Positions 46,968-56,614 of a stretch of DNA of 64,000 nt are shown here, in pieces. Each line of letters opens with the position of its first letter. The stretch's first letter is position 1. Source of the stretch: Rhodobacteraceae bacterium IMCC1335 (GTDB taxonomy: Bacteria; Pseudomonadota; Alphaproteobacteria; Rhodobacterales; Rhodobacteraceae); NCBI GenBank assembly GCA_039640495.1, contig CP046864.1, forward strand, positions 1,178,001-1,242,000, written 5' to 3'. A program made the position numbers and the translations under genes. Below the pieces are notes generated by a model. That model made no database searches. It was not told where the DNA came from and was given only the letters and a program-made list of their open reading frames with translations.

Positions 46968-49880
46968 TTACTGCCCCAACTCGGTAAGACGTGTCAAAGC
47001 AGCTTTTAATTGGGCCTCTTCCTCTTCACGCAAGGCAAGAGTTTCACGGGTTTCTTCAACCACCTCAGGCGGCGCGCTTTGCACAAATTTTGGATTATTG
47101 AGTCGCCCCTTCAATCCCCCCAGTTCTTTGGCAAGCTTTCCGAGCGCGGCGTTCAGGCGCGCCGTCTCTGCGCCGATATCGATCAGATCGGCCAGAGGCA
47201 GCCCAAAATCTCCACCGGAGACTGAAATATTGGCGCATCCTTTGGGAAATGTATCAACAGCGCTTAGGGTTTCGATCCGCGCCAAGCGCATAATCAGCGC
47301 TTGATTTCGCTCCCAAGCGTCTTGACCTGCCGCGTCAAGCGCGCTGACCAGCAAGTTGACTTTGGCGCCCGCAGGCACGTGCATTTGCGCGCGCACAGAC
47401 CGAATTTCCTCGATCAAGCCAATCACCCAATTCATTTCTTTATCAGCTGCGGCATCTATAAGCGTGCTGCTATAGCTGGGCCAGTCAGTATGGATCAGCG
47501 CTGTCTCTCGTTTGGTCAAACTGCCCCAAAGCTCTTCGGTGATGAACGGCATGATGGGGTGAAGCAAAATCAGGCATTGGTCCATCACCCAAGCCATAAT
47601 CGCCTGGGTTTCTGCGCGCGCGGCCTCATCCTCACCGGATAAGAGCGGTTTGGAAAATTCAACGTACCAATCGCAGACTTTGCCCCAAACAAAGGCGTAA
47701 AGCAGGTTCGCCGCGTCATTAAAGCGATAGGCGCTTAGCGCGGCATCGACCGCTTCGCGCACTTTGGCGGTTTCGCCGACAATCCATTTGTTCAGCGTTT
47801 GTTGAAGTTGCGCTGGCAATTGGCTTTTGCCTGCCGAGTCCAGCGTTGCATAAACTTCATTCATCTCGGCAAACCGGGCTGCGTTCCAAAGTTTTGTGCC
47901 AAAATTCCGATAGCCCGCGATGCGCTGGGTGCTGAGCTTTAAATCGCGCCCCATCGCGGCCATTGCGGTTAAGGTAAAGCGCACAGCATCGGCGCCATAA
48001 GCATCGATGAGTTCCAAGGGATCCAAGACATTGCCCAAAGATTTGGACATTTTCTTACCTTTTTCATCGCGCACCAACGCATGCACATAAACGGTGCTAA
48101 AGGGTTTTTCGCCCATCACCGCATATTGCATCATCATCATGCGGGCGACCCAGAAAAAGATGATATCAAAGCCTGTGATCAAGACGCTTGTGGGAAAGTA
48201 TTTTCGGAGCGCTTCAGTGTTTTCGGGCCAGCCCAAAGTGCCGATGGGCCACAGCCCAGATGAGAACCACGTATCTAACACATCTGGATCGCGGGTTAAG
48301 GGTACATCTGGCCCCGCCTGCGCCTGTGCCTCGGCCTGAGTGGCGGCGCAATATTGATTGCCCTCGGCGTCAAACCACACGGGAATTTGGTGCCCCCACC
48401 AAAGTTGGCGCGAAATGCACCAGGGTTCGATATTTTCCAACCAATGGAAATACACTTTTTTATCCCGCTCTGGCAGGATTTCGGTATCGCCATTGCGCAC
48501 GGCATCAAGCGCTGGCCCCACGATTTTATCGGTATCCACGAACCATTGATCGGTGAGCATAGGTTCGATTACGACTTTTGAGCGATCGCCAAAGGGCTGC
48601 ATAATTGGTTTATTCTCTACCAGCGGCACGCTTTTGACGTTGATTTCGCCAGTTTCCGCATTTTTGCTCTCGACCATCGTCATCACGGCCAAACCTGCGC
48701 GGGTGATATCCTCGATGATCCGTTGGCGGGCCTCAAAACGGTCGAGGCCGCGATAGGCCTCGGGCACCAAATTCATCGCGGCAATGCTGGCCTCATCGAA
48801 TGGCTTTTCCCCTGCGGCAATCGCTTTCGCATCGCTTGCCTCTTCTATATAGGGCCGTCCATCAGCGCGCATTTTGCCTTTTGTGTCCATCAAAGAATAC
48901 ATTGGAATATTGCCGCGCTTGGCCACTTGGTAATCGTTAAAGTCATGCGCGCCGGTGATTTTTACCGCTCCCGAGCCGAAATCGGGATCGGGATATTCGT
49001 CGGTGATGATTGGGATCAAACGGCGTTGGGCTTGCGGCCCAACGGGGATTTCGCACATCTTGCCCACGATCGGGGCATAGCGGGCATCCGAAGGGTGAAC
49101 GGCGACAGCGCCGTCGCCAAGCATCGTTTCGGGGCGCGTGGTGGCGATGGAAATATAGCTGCGTTCCTCTTCGAAAGTGATGGCTCCATCCGCGTCTTTT
49201 TCGATATAGGTATAGGTTTCGCCGCCCGCGAGCGGATATTTGAAATGCCACATATGGCCCGCGGTTTCGATGTTTTCTACTTCAAGATCTGAAATCGCGG
49301 TTTCAAAATGCGGGTCCCAGTTGACCAGGCGTTTGCCTCGGTAGATCAGGCCTTTGTGATACATTTCAACGAAAACCTTGATCACGGCATCATGAAAATT
49401 TCCCGACTCGCCTTCCGGCGCGCCGGGCGCGCCGGACATCGTAAAGGCTGTGCGATCCCAATCGCAGCTGGCACCAAGGCGCTTCAGTTGGTTGATGATT
49501 GTACCGCCAGATTGCGATTTCCAATCCCAAACTTTGTTCAAAAATGCGGCGCGGCCCATTTCAGACCGGCTTGGCAGTTTCGCCGCCGCCAATTGCCGCT
49601 CAACCACCATTTGCGTCGCGATCCCCGCATGATCCGTGCCGGGCTGCCAAAGCGTGTCAAACCCCCGCATGCGGTGCCAGCGGATCAGGATATCTTGCAA
49701 AGTATTGTTGAACGCATGCCCCATGTGCAGCGAGCCCGTTACATTGGGTGGCGGGATCATAATGCTGAATGTTTCGGAGCGTTTCGCATTCGCACCGGCC
49801 TTAAAACAACCCGCTTTTTCCCAAGCTTGGTAAAGCCGGCTTTCTGCCTTTTGCGCATCGAAGTTTTTGTCCAAAGCCAT
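46968..49880 (-). CDS. valS: Valyl-tRNA synthetase
   Basis: ValS charges tRNA-Val and edits threonine. The 970-residue product has HMGH in [15 protein letters not shown], the KMSKS motif in [12 protein letters not shown], the editing domain between them and a C-terminal coiled coil. The start could be the ATG at 49878-49880 (MALDKNFD, matching the usual family start) or the ATG at 49901, seven codons upstream. It precedes trmB by 11 bp. Confidence 0.97.
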   Translation of the reverse strand: MALDKNFDAQKAESRLYQAWEKAGCFKAGANAKRSETFSIMIPPPNVTGSLHMGHAFNNTLQDILIRWHRMRGFDTLWQPGTDHAGIATQMVVERQLAAAKLPSRSEMGRAAFLNKVWDWKSQSGGTIINQLKRLGASCDWDRTAFTMSGAPGAPEGESGNFHDAVIKVFVEMYHKGLIYRGKRLVNWDPHFETAISDLEVENIETAGHMWHFKYPLAGGETYTYIEKDADGAITFEEERSYISIATTRPETMLGDGAVAVHPSDARYAPIVGKMCEIPVGPQAQRRLIPIITDEYPDPDFGSGAVKITGAHDFNDYQVAKRGNIPMYSLMDTKGKMRADGRPYIEEASDAKAIAAGEKPFDEASIAAMNLVPEAYRGLDRFEARQRIIEDITRAGLAVMTMVESKNAETGEINVKSVPLVENKPIMQPFGDRSKVVIEPMLTDQWFVDTDKIVGPALDAVRNGDTEILPERDKKVYFHWLENIEPWCISRQLWWGHQIPVWFDAEGNQYCAATQAEAQAQAGPDVPLTRDPDVLDTWFSSGLWPIGTLGWPENTEALRKYFPTSVLITGFDIIFFWVARMMMMQYAVMGEKPFSTVYVHALVRDEKGKKMSKSLGNVLDPLELIDAYGADAVRFTLTAMAAMGRDLKLSTQRIAGYRNFGTKLWNAARFAEMNEVYATLDSAGKSQLPAQLQQTLNKWIVGETAKVREAVDAALSAYRFNDAANLLYAFVWGKVCDWYVEFSKPLLSGEDEAARAETQAIMAWVMDQCLILLHPIMPFITEELWGSLTKRETALIHTDWPSYSSTLIDAAADKEMNWVIGLIEEIRSVRAQMHVPAGAKVNLLVSALDAAGQDAWERNQALIMRLARIETLSAVDTFPKGCANISVSGGDFGLPLADLIDIGAETARLNAALGKLAKELGGLKGRLNNPKFVQSAPPEVVEETRETLALREEEEAQLKAALTRLTELGQ

Positions 49881-50052
49881 CAGAGCTGTCCCGTCTTGCA
49901 TTATTTTGCGCCGAGATAACTTTTATTACGACAAAGGGAAAGGGGCCGCGCGCAATATTAAACGGGTCATCTTGGAATTTATGCGTTCCAGAAGCTGCCA
50001 CATATCGCACGCCAAACCCTTGGCCGGCAGAAAATCTAAAACGGGGTCAAGA

Positions 50053-50649
50053 TCATGTGCTAAGCGGCTCACGCTTTCCGGCGCGTAAAACTTCTGGATC
50101 ATAGGCGCTGCGCGCAAATACCTCGCGCACCATGTCTTGAAAAAATTCAAGCGGTTGGCTGGCGTAAGCTGGATCAAAACTGGCTTGATCCCAGCGTTCG
50201 CAAAATGTTGCGCAATCTTCAAAATACGGATGCTCTTTGTAAGCCAAGCGTTTGTCTGGATTGCCGCCCACATGATGGGCATAATACAGCATCTGAAAAT
50301 CCCCGTGTTTTTCCACCGCCCAGCTGCATTGTTCGCGCACAAAGGGCCGTAAAATACTGGCGGCATATTCGTCGTGATTATAGGGCGCGTAAATATCGCC
50401 TATATCATGCAGCAAGGCAGAAACGATCCAATCGATATCTGCGCCGTCTTTCCAAGCCCGTGTAGCCGCTTGCAGGGAATGCTCAAGGCGGGTCACTTGA
50501 TAGCCCGACAGACTTTCATCCAGCTCGACCAATGCCTTTAGCAGCCGGTCCGCGGTGCCATTTGAAAAGGCGATTTCATGTTCGGTTAAGAAATCATAAT
50601 CTTCTTTATCGCCGTCTTTCATTTGTGTAAATTTCACCTTATTAATCAT
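50053..50649 (-). CDS. HD-domain protein, putative mixed-valent diiron oxygenase
   Basis: A 198-residue HD-domain protein. Six possible metal ligands fit the order of PhnZ and myo-inositol oxygenase: His57 (RLEHSLQ), His81 and Asp82 (LLHDIGD), His92 (YNHDE), His115 (EKHGD) and Asp154 (RWDQASFD). The 57-to-81 spacing equals the 34-to-58 spacing of PhnZ. At the PhnZ Tyr24 and Glu27 positions there are Leu and Tyr (Y50), so the PhnZ substrate switch is not kept. Its ATGA start overlaps the dioxygenase stop by 4 bp, so translation is coupled. A phosphohydrolase is the plain alternative. Confidence 0.75.
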   Translation of the reverse strand: MINKVKFTQMKDGDKEDYDFLTEHEIAFSNGTADRLLKALVELDESLSGYQVTRLEHSLQAATRAWKDGADIDWIVSALLHDIGDIYAPYNHDEYAASILRPFVREQCSWAVEKHGDFQMLYYAHHVGGNPDKRLAYKEHPYFEDCATFCERWDQASFDPAYASQPLEFFQDMVREVFARSAYDPEVLRAGKREPLST

Positions 50650-51530
50650 GCAAAAAGCCCTTTTTTTGCTTTGGCGTTTTTCATTTTGGCTGCGGCCTGC
50701 GCAACACGGATTTCTTCATGCAATTGTAAGTCGGTGGCATTAAATAAGCCTTTAGGCGGTGCAACATGAATAAAATTTCCCTGCCTGTCTGACCCCCTTG
50801 CGAGAATGGCATAATCGCGGGCGCCAATTTCTTGGGCGACATTCGGGGTCACGTATCGGATCACTGCCGCGATGCGCCGGTCATCGCTTACATTGGGCCC
50901 AGAACCATGAATGGTTAAGCCGTGATGCAATGAGATTTCGCCGGGTTGAATTTCGATTGAGGTTTTATCTTGCTCGGCCACGTCAACCTGAACTTCTTGG
51001 CCGCGCGACAGCAAATTATCTTTGGCAAAACTGTCCTTATGCGGCAGTATCGGGTTTTTATGGCTGCCGCGCACAAAATCCATACAGCCGCTTTGCCGCG
51101 TCGCAGGTGATAGGGCCAGCCAAGCAGTGACCATTTCAGATGTGGCGCCCAGCCCCCAATAGGTGAGGTCTTGATGCATTGTCACTTTATGGCGAGTGTT
51201 CGGCTCTTTGATAAAAAATTCAACCGCATATATCAGAATATCTGGGCCTAGAATGCCTTCAACAACGTTGAGAATGCCCGGCTCTGCGCCAATCTGATAC
51301 GCCAGAGGCATCACGCATTGCGCGTTGACGCGTTTGTAGGTGTTCAGAGGCTGGGGCAAACTTTTGTGCGTCCATTCTGTTTCAATCATTTCTAATTGGC
51401 GGCGAAACTCCAACGCGGCATCCGGGCTGATCGCGGGAATGGGAAATAAAAAACCGTCTTCCCAATAGCGCTTGATATCCTGTTGGCGCAGGCGGCCAGC
51501 GTTGAGTTTAAGCGGTTTAGGCATTGTCAT
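50646..51530 (-). CDS. Phytanoyl-CoA-family Fe(II)/2-oxoglutarate dioxygenase
   Basis: A 294-residue dioxygenase. The iron triad is His119-Gln-Asp121 (MHQDLTYWG) and His208 (LTIHGSGPN), with Arg218/Arg219 for 2-oxoglutarate. Members hydroxylate varied small substrates; PhnY hydroxylates 2-aminoethylphosphonate. AGGAGG lies just before the ATG. The coupled HD-domain gene downstream resembles the PhnZ half of the PhnY/PhnZ pathway. No phosphonate transport genes are near, so the substrate is open. Confidence 0.88.
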   Translation of the reverse strand: MTMPKPLKLNAGRLRQQDIKRYWEDGFLFPIPAISPDAALEFRRQLEMIETEWTHKSLPQPLNTYKRVNAQCVMPLAYQIGAEPGILNVVEGILGPDILIYAVEFFIKEPNTRHKVTMHQDLTYWGLGATSEMVTAWLALSPATRQSGCMDFVRGSHKNPILPHKDSFAKDNLLSRGQEVQVDVAEQDKTSIEIQPGEISLHHGLTIHGSGPNVSDDRRIAAVIRYVTPNVAQEIGARDYAILARGSDRQGNFIHVAPPKGLFNATDLQLHEEIRVAQAAAKMKNAKAKKGLFA

Positions 51531-51791
51531 TCCCCTCCTTTAAAACATGTGAAAACCTTCGCCAGAGATTTCTTAGAAAGCAAGCGATTTCATCGGCATT
51601 TATTTTTCGGCGATCATTATCCTAGCCTCTGCTACAGCATTTATAGAATGTTGGCACTTGTAACTGGCGCTGGCTAGCTGTGTCAGAGCAGGGCGCACCC
51701 GCTTCAAATTGCTACGTTTCCTCATTGGACGGTCTAGACAAATGCCTTGAAAGCTTTATTTGTTATGGGTATTTGTTTAGAGGTTTGCAAA
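51531..51791. promoter_or_regulatory. Divergent promoter region between dioxygenase and CoxL-like genes
   Basis: This 261 bp gap serves both the dioxygenase/HD pair (minus) and the CoxL-like gene (plus). The palindrome GTCTAGAC lies at 51732-51739, in a setting (GGTCTAGACAAA) reminiscent of GntR-type sites. I see no coding frame. A regulatory role is inference. Confidence 0.35.
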
Positions 51792-54089
51792 TTGGAAAAA
51801 TTCGGAAAAAGCCAGTCGGTTATGCGGGTTGAAGATGTGCGGTTTTTAAAAGGAACCGGGCGTTATGTTGATGATATCGCACCGGCGCATGCCTTGCATG
51901 GCTTCGTGTTTCGCTCGCCCGTGGCCCATGCGATTATCACGCAGCTGGACGTGTCTGCGGCGCGCAGCTGTGTCGGGGTGCAGGCCGTTATTACCGCAGA
52001 GGATCTGCGCGCAGCCGATGTTGATTTGCACATCGAGGCAACGATTTTAACGAACCTTGACGGCTCGCGGGCGGCCGATCCTTTGCGACCAGTTTTGGCA
52101 ACTGAGCGGGTGCGTTTTGTGGGTGAGCCGATCGCGATGGTCATTGCGCAAACGCTGGAACAGGCCCGCGATGCCGCTGAAAATATCGTGTTCGAGTATC
52201 AAGATTTACCGGTTCATTTGGCACTGGAGGCCGGTGGCGAGCCTTTGCATGAAGAGGCGCCAGATAATATCGCTTTTGACTGGGGTATGGGTGATCAAGC
52301 CGCCACCGAGGCAGTGTTTGAAACGGCGGCGCATCGCATCGCTTTGGATATTGCGGATAATCGGATTATCGTAGCCTCGATCGAGCCGCGCGGCTGTTTT
52401 GCCGAATGGGAAGAAGATCGGTTGCACGTTTCGGTCAATGGTCAAGGCGTTTGGCCAACCAAATCGCGTTTGGCGAAAATGTTGAAGCTTTCCCCAGAGC
52501 AAGTGCGGGTGACGAACCCGGATGTGGGCGGCGGTTTTGGAATGAAAGGAATGAATTATCCCGAAACCTTTGTTTGCGCGCATGCAGCGCGGGTGTTGCA
52601 GCGCCCGGTGCGCTGGATGTCAGAGCGTACCGAGGCAATGCTGAGCGATAATGCCGGGCGCGACCTGACATCCTTGGCGGAATTGGCGTTCGATGAAAAT
52701 CACAAAATGCTCGCCTATCGGGTGACCTCTAAGTGCAATTTAGGCGCCTATAATTCGCAATATGCACAGCCCATTCAAACCGAGTTATTCGCAAAGGTTT
52801 TAATGGGCACATATGATGTGCAGACCACATGGCTGGCGGTGAAAGGCGTGTTCACCAATACCACGCAAGTTGACGCCTATCGCGGCGCTGGGCGTCCCGA
52901 GGCGATCTTTGTGCTAGAGCGGTTGATGGATCATGCGGCGCGTGAATTAAACGTGGACCCGTTAGCGTTGCGCCGGAAGAATTTTATCGCGCCTGACGCT
53001 TTTCCCTATCGTTCGGCTACGGGCGAGGTTTATGATGTTGGACAATTTGCCAAAGTTTTATCGCATGCAGAAGCGTCAGCAGATGTGGATGGCTTTGCGG
53101 ATCGCAAACGCAAAAGTGCTGTGGCCGGCAAATTGCGCGGGTTGGGCTTATGCTATTACATAGAAAGTATTTTGGGCGATAAGGATGAAAGCGCCAAGGT
53201 GATTTTTCAGGATGACGGGATGGTAGATATTCTGGTTGGAACGCAATCCAACGGGCAGGGTCACGAAACCGTTTTTGCGCAGTTTTTATCGGATCAAACC
53301 GGAATACCGGCGGATCATATCCGGGTTGTTCAAGGCGATAGCGATCTGATTGCCCGCGGCGGCGGGACGGGTGGATCGCGCTCGGGCACGGTGCAAGCCA
53401 ACGCAACGTTGCAAACTGTTGCGGTTATGCAGAAGGCGTTTCGGGCGTTTTTATCTGATAAGCTGGAAGTGGATGCGGATCAGATTGTGTTTGATGATGA
53501 GCGCTTTCGCGCGCCCGGTTCGAACCTGTCTCCCACATTTTTGGAAGTGGCGGATATGGCGCGTGCTGCGGGCCGTGATGATCTGATGCAGCACTCGGCT
53601 TATGCGGTGCTGGACAGCCGATCGTTTCCAAATGGCGCGCATATTTGCGAAGTTGAAATTGACCCCGATACGGGCGCGGTAGAGGTGGCGCGGTATTCTG
53701 TGGTGGATGATTTTGGAAACCTTTTGAACCCAATGTTGGTGGAAGGTCAGGTACATGGCGGCGTTGCCCAAGGCATTGGGCAAGCGATAAGCGAACATGT
53801 GGTTTATGATGATCAAGGGCAATTGTTGAGCGCGAGCTTTATGGATTATGCGGTGCCGCGCGCGAAAGATGTTCCATTCTACCAGTTTGAAACCGAACCG
53901 CTGCCAACAACCACAAATGTGATGGGGATGAAAGGGTGCGGAGAGGCTGGCACCGTCGGTGCTTTAGCGGCTGTCTCAAACGCCGTGCATGACGCTCTGT
54001 CCTGCCGTGGGGTCAGGCGGCTTGATATGCCCTTCACGCCGCTTCGGGTTTGGGAGGCCTTAAATCAGGCAGATGTCGCGGCTGAGTAG
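51792..54089 (+). CDS. Xanthine dehydrogenase-family molybdopterin-binding subunit, form II CoxL-like
   Basis: A 765-residue molybdenum hydroxylase large subunit. The form II active-site loop AYRGAGR is at 52875-52895, where true CO dehydrogenase (form I) has AYxCSFR. Other motifs are GKSQSVMRVEDVRFLKGTGRYVDD at the start, VGGGFGMKG and QGHETVFAQ. I chose the TTG at 51792, since AGAGG lies 8 bp upstream and family members usually start there; the frame reaches back to 51747. No genes for the FAD and [2Fe-2S] subunits are adjacent, so it must pair with subunits encoded elsewhere. The substrate is unknown. It overlaps the DUF2235 gene by 17 bp. Confidence 0.88.
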   Translation: MEKFGKSQSVMRVEDVRFLKGTGRYVDDIAPAHALHGFVFRSPVAHAIITQLDVSAARSCVGVQAVITAEDLRAADVDLHIEATILTNLDGSRAADPLRPVLATERVRFVGEPIAMVIAQTLEQARDAAENIVFEYQDLPVHLALEAGGEPLHEEAPDNIAFDWGMGDQAATEAVFETAAHRIALDIADNRIIVASIEPRGCFAEWEEDRLHVSVNGQGVWPTKSRLAKMLKLSPEQVRVTNPDVGGGFGMKGMNYPETFVCAHAARVLQRPVRWMSERTEAMLSDNAGRDLTSLAELAFDENHKMLAYRVTSKCNLGAYNSQYAQPIQTELFAKVLMGTYDVQTTWLAVKGVFTNTTQVDAYRGAGRPEAIFVLERLMDHAARELNVDPLALRRKNFIAPDAFPYRSATGEVYDVGQFAKVLSHAEASADVDGFADRKRKSAVAGKLRGLGLCYYIESILGDKDESAKVIFQDDGMVDILVGTQSNGQGHETVFAQFLSDQTGIPADHIRVVQGDSDLIARGGGTGGSRSGTVQANATLQTVAVMQKAFRAFLSDKLEVDADQIVFDDERFRAPGSNLSPTFLEVADMARAAGRDDLMQHSAYAVLDSRSFPNGAHICEVEIDPDTGAVEVARYSVVDDFGNLLNPMLVEGQVHGGVAQGIGQAISEHVVYDDQGQLLSASFMDYAVPRAKDVPFYQFETEPLPTTTNVMGMKGCGEAGTVGALAAVSNAVHDALSCRGVRRLDMPFTPLRVWEALNQADVAAE

Positions 54090-55089
54090 CTCAAATCGAT
54101 TTCTGCAGTGGTTTTTTCCTCGCCCAAAGGCCTTGGAGGAGCCGCCCCAAAGGCAGAGGCTGGCGCAAGATCATGTGGTGATTTTGGATGGCACAATGTC
54201 TTCCAACGCGCCCGGTCATGAAACCAATGCGGCTTTGCTATACCGATTGCTGGAGGCACAAGCGCCGAAGGTTAAAGTGTATTATCAGCCAGGGCAGCAA
54301 TGGATCGATCTGCGCTCTGGCTGGGATGTTTTGGTCGGCGGCAATATGAATACCCAGATCCGCCGCGCATATGGCGCCTTAGCAACGCGATTCCGGCCCA
54401 CGGATAGAATATATCTTTTTGGATATTCGCGAGGGGCATATGCGGTGCGCTCATTATCTGGAATGATCAATCATGTGGGGTTGTTAAAGCGCGAATATGC
54501 GACGCCGCGCCACATACAGCAAGCATGGCGCCTTTATCAAACCAATATATCCGGTGCCGTTTTGGAAAAATTTCGCGCGGCCCACTGCCATGATGTGATC
54601 GAAATTGAAATGATAGGCGTCTGGGACACGGTGCGCGCGCTGGGCTTGCCGATTATCTCGCGCTGGAGGCAAGCCCGGTATGGTTTTCACAATCACGCGC
54701 TGAGCCCGGTGGTGAAGGCGGGATATCAAGCTTTGGCGCTTAATGAGGCGCGCATTGCGTTTTCTCCGGTTAAATGGGAATGCTCGGCGCAGCCGGACAC
54801 CCGGGTTCAGCAGGTTTGGTTCCGCGGCAACCACGGTGATGTCGGGGGCCATCTGGGGGGCTTTTTTGCGGCCCGTCGACTATCAAATATTCCTTTGATC
54901 TGGATGCTTGAACGCGCCGAAAACCACGGTTTGGTTTTGCCGAAGGGTTGGCAGCAGGGTTATCCGATAGATCCCAAAGCCCCCTCAACGGGCCCGTGGC
55001 GCGGGATTGGAAAACTGTTCTTTCTGCGCAAAAAACGGCGTGTTGATCTGAGCTGTTGCGAGTCGATACATCCGTTAGCCGAGCCCTAA
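54073..55089 (+). CDS. DUF2235 alpha/beta hydrolase (Tle1/phospholipase-like)
   Basis: A 338-residue DUF2235 protein. VVILDGT at the start, the nucleophile elbow GYSRGAYAVRSL, GVWDTVRALG and a late WFRGNHGDVGGH with Asp and His match the DUF2235 fold, which includes the T6SS lipase effectors Tle1. Here there is no T6SS gene. The start overlaps the CoxL-like gene by 17 bp, so co-translation is likely, though a chemical link is not obvious. Confidence 0.82.
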   Translation: MSRLSSSNRFLQWFFPRPKALEEPPQRQRLAQDHVVILDGTMSSNAPGHETNAALLYRLLEAQAPKVKVYYQPGQQWIDLRSGWDVLVGGNMNTQIRRAYGALATRFRPTDRIYLFGYSRGAYAVRSLSGMINHVGLLKREYATPRHIQQAWRLYQTNISGAVLEKFRAAHCHDVIEIEMIGVWDTVRALGLPIISRWRQARYGFHNHALSPVVKAGYQALALNEARIAFSPVKWECSAQPDTRVQQVWFRGNHGDVGGHLGGFFAARRLSNIPLIWMLERAENHGLVLPKGWQQGYPIDPKAPSTGPWRGIGKLFFLRKKRRVDLSCCESIHPLAEP

Positions 55090-55188
55090 CCGGGTGATTG
55101 GCGCAGCGATGAGACGAGTTAGCTCTAAATTCAGATTGAAACCTACCTTTTTTGATGAATATTTTGTCACGGGGCCCTAGGTATAAAT

Positions 55189-55896
55189 ATGCAAAGTTTA
55201 TCAGAATCTTTTTATATTGCTGCCGCTTTGATCGTTTCGGGCGATGAGGGTCTCTGGGCGATCGTTTTGCTCTCGTTAAAAGTATCGTTGAGCGCGGTGA
55301 TCATCGCGGGGCTGTTTGGTATACCGGCGGGTGCGGCCTTGGCGATCCTGCGATTTCGCGGGCGGCTCGCTGTTTTGGTGGGCGTGAATGCTTTGATGGG
55401 TTTGCCGCCGGTCGTTGTGGGCTTGGTGGTTTATTTAATGCTCTCTAGCGCCGGCCCGCTGGGCGTATTGGGGCTGCTTTACACCCCAAGCGCGATGATT
55501 ATCGCACAGACAATATTGATTATGCCGATTTTAATCGCCCTGAGTCGGCAAGTGGTTGAGCCGCTTCATGAAGAATATCGGGATCAGCTGACCTCATTGG
55601 GCGTGCGCGGGAGCCGTCGCGTTGCAGTGCTGCTTTGGGAGGCGCGGTTTGGCTTATTGACCGCGGTCTTGGCCGGGTTTGGCCGCGCGATCGCAGAAGT
55701 TGGGGCGGTGATGATCGTTGGCGGGAATATCAACCATCTAACGCGGGTTATGACCACGGCGATCGCTTTGGAAACCTCGAAAGGCAACCTGAGCTTGGCC
55801 TTGGCTTTAGGTCTTATTTTGGTTGGCTTGGCGGTGGCTGTAAATGGGGTGCTGGGATTTCTAGGTTGGCAACGCCGCGAGGCCTTCCATGTCTGA
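55189..55896 (+). CDS. tupB: Tungstate ABC transporter permease
   Basis: A 235-residue inner-membrane permease with about five helices and the EAA-type loop VEPLHEEYRDQLTSLGVRGSR. The sequence AEVGAVMIVGGNI is typical of the TupB/ModB-like group. Followed by the ATPase (8 bp overlap) and the binding protein; the order permease-ATPase-binding protein differs from the usual tupABC order. Specificity comes from the binding protein. Confidence 0.9.
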   Translation: MQSLSESFYIAAALIVSGDEGLWAIVLLSLKVSLSAVIIAGLFGIPAGAALAILRFRGRLAVLVGVNALMGLPPVVVGLVVYLMLSSAGPLGVLGLLYTPSAMIIAQTILIMPILIALSRQVVEPLHEEYRDQLTSLGVRGSRRVAVLLWEARFGLLTAVLAGFGRAIAEVGAVMIVGGNINHLTRVMTTAIALETSKGNLSLALALGLILVGLAVAVNGVLGFLGWQRREAFHV

Positions 55897-56614
55897 GATA
55901 CATGTTCAAATTGACCAGCTAAGCTTTTCAATCGAGGGAGCCCCTCTCTTAGATATTCCATTCCTACGTTTGGATCCACAGGGCCCAACGATGATTTTGG
56001 GGCCAAATGGGGCGGGTAAAAGCCTTTTCTTGCGGGTTCTTCATGCTTTGCAAACGCCTGATACGGGCTCTGTGCAAGTGCGGCATATCTCAGGTGAAAC
56101 AGCCAGACAGGCGATGGTGTTTCAAAGGCCCGTTCTGCTGCGCCGGTCGGTGCGCGCAAATTTGCGTTTCGCCCTATCTGCGGCGGGATATGCGCGCCAA
56201 ACCCGATTTGAACTGGCGGAAAAATGGATGCATCAGGGGCAATTGGCACATTTGGCAGACCAACCCGCGCGTAGGCTTTCCGGGGGTGAGCAGCAACGGC
56301 TATCGTTGGTCCGAGCGCTGTGTTGCAACCCTGAGATTTTATTTTTGGACGAACCCTGCGCGCATCTTGACGTAAATGCCGCGCAACATGTCGAGGCTTT
56401 GATAAACAGCGCAATAGAAGCTGGTATCAAGGTGGTGATGATCACGCATGATTGGGCACAGGCGCGCCGCTTAGGCGGCGAGATTTTGTTAATGGAGGGC
56501 GGGCAGGTGAAAGTGCAAGAGGGGGCAGCATTATTTTTTGGCTCGTCTCAAAATCCTTGGACACAAGCGTTTTTGCAAGGGTATAAAATTTCGGATACCG
56601 AGGTCGAAACCTAA
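55889..56614 (+). CDS. tupC: Tungstate ABC transporter ATPase
   Basis: A 241-residue ATPase with Walker A GPNGAGKS, signature LSGGEQQRLSLVRAL, Walker B ILFLDEPCAHLD and switch His in ITHDWAQA. It lacks the C-terminal MOP domain of ModC. Overlaps tupB by 8 bp and tupA by 1 bp. Confidence 0.9.
   Translation: MSEIHVQIDQLSFSIEGAPLLDIPFLRLDPQGPTMILGPNGAGKSLFLRVLHALQTPDTGSVQVRHISGETARQAMVFQRPVLLRRSVRANLRFALSAAGYARQTRFELAEKWMHQGQLAHLADQPARRLSGGEQQRLSLVRALCCNPEILFLDEPCAHLDVNAAQHVEALINSAIEAGIKVVMITHDWAQARRLGGEILLMEGGQVKVQEGAALFFGSSQNPWTQAFLQGYKISDTEVET

Noticed and set aside
48723..49292. A 189-residue plus-strand frame
   Set aside because: It is antisense to valS within the coding region and has no ribosome-binding site or family features.
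50053..50649. Direct naming of the HD gene as phnZ
   Set aside because: The PhnZ substrate-loop Tyr24 and Glu27 positions are Leu and Tyr, and the spacing of later ligands differs.
51792..54089. CO dehydrogenase (form I CoxL)
   Set aside because: The active-site loop is AYRGAGR (form II), not AYxCSFR, and no coxM or coxS gene is adjacent.
54073..55089. Type VI secretion effector
   Set aside because: DUF2235 similarity is present, but no T6SS, vgrG or immunity gene is in the window.
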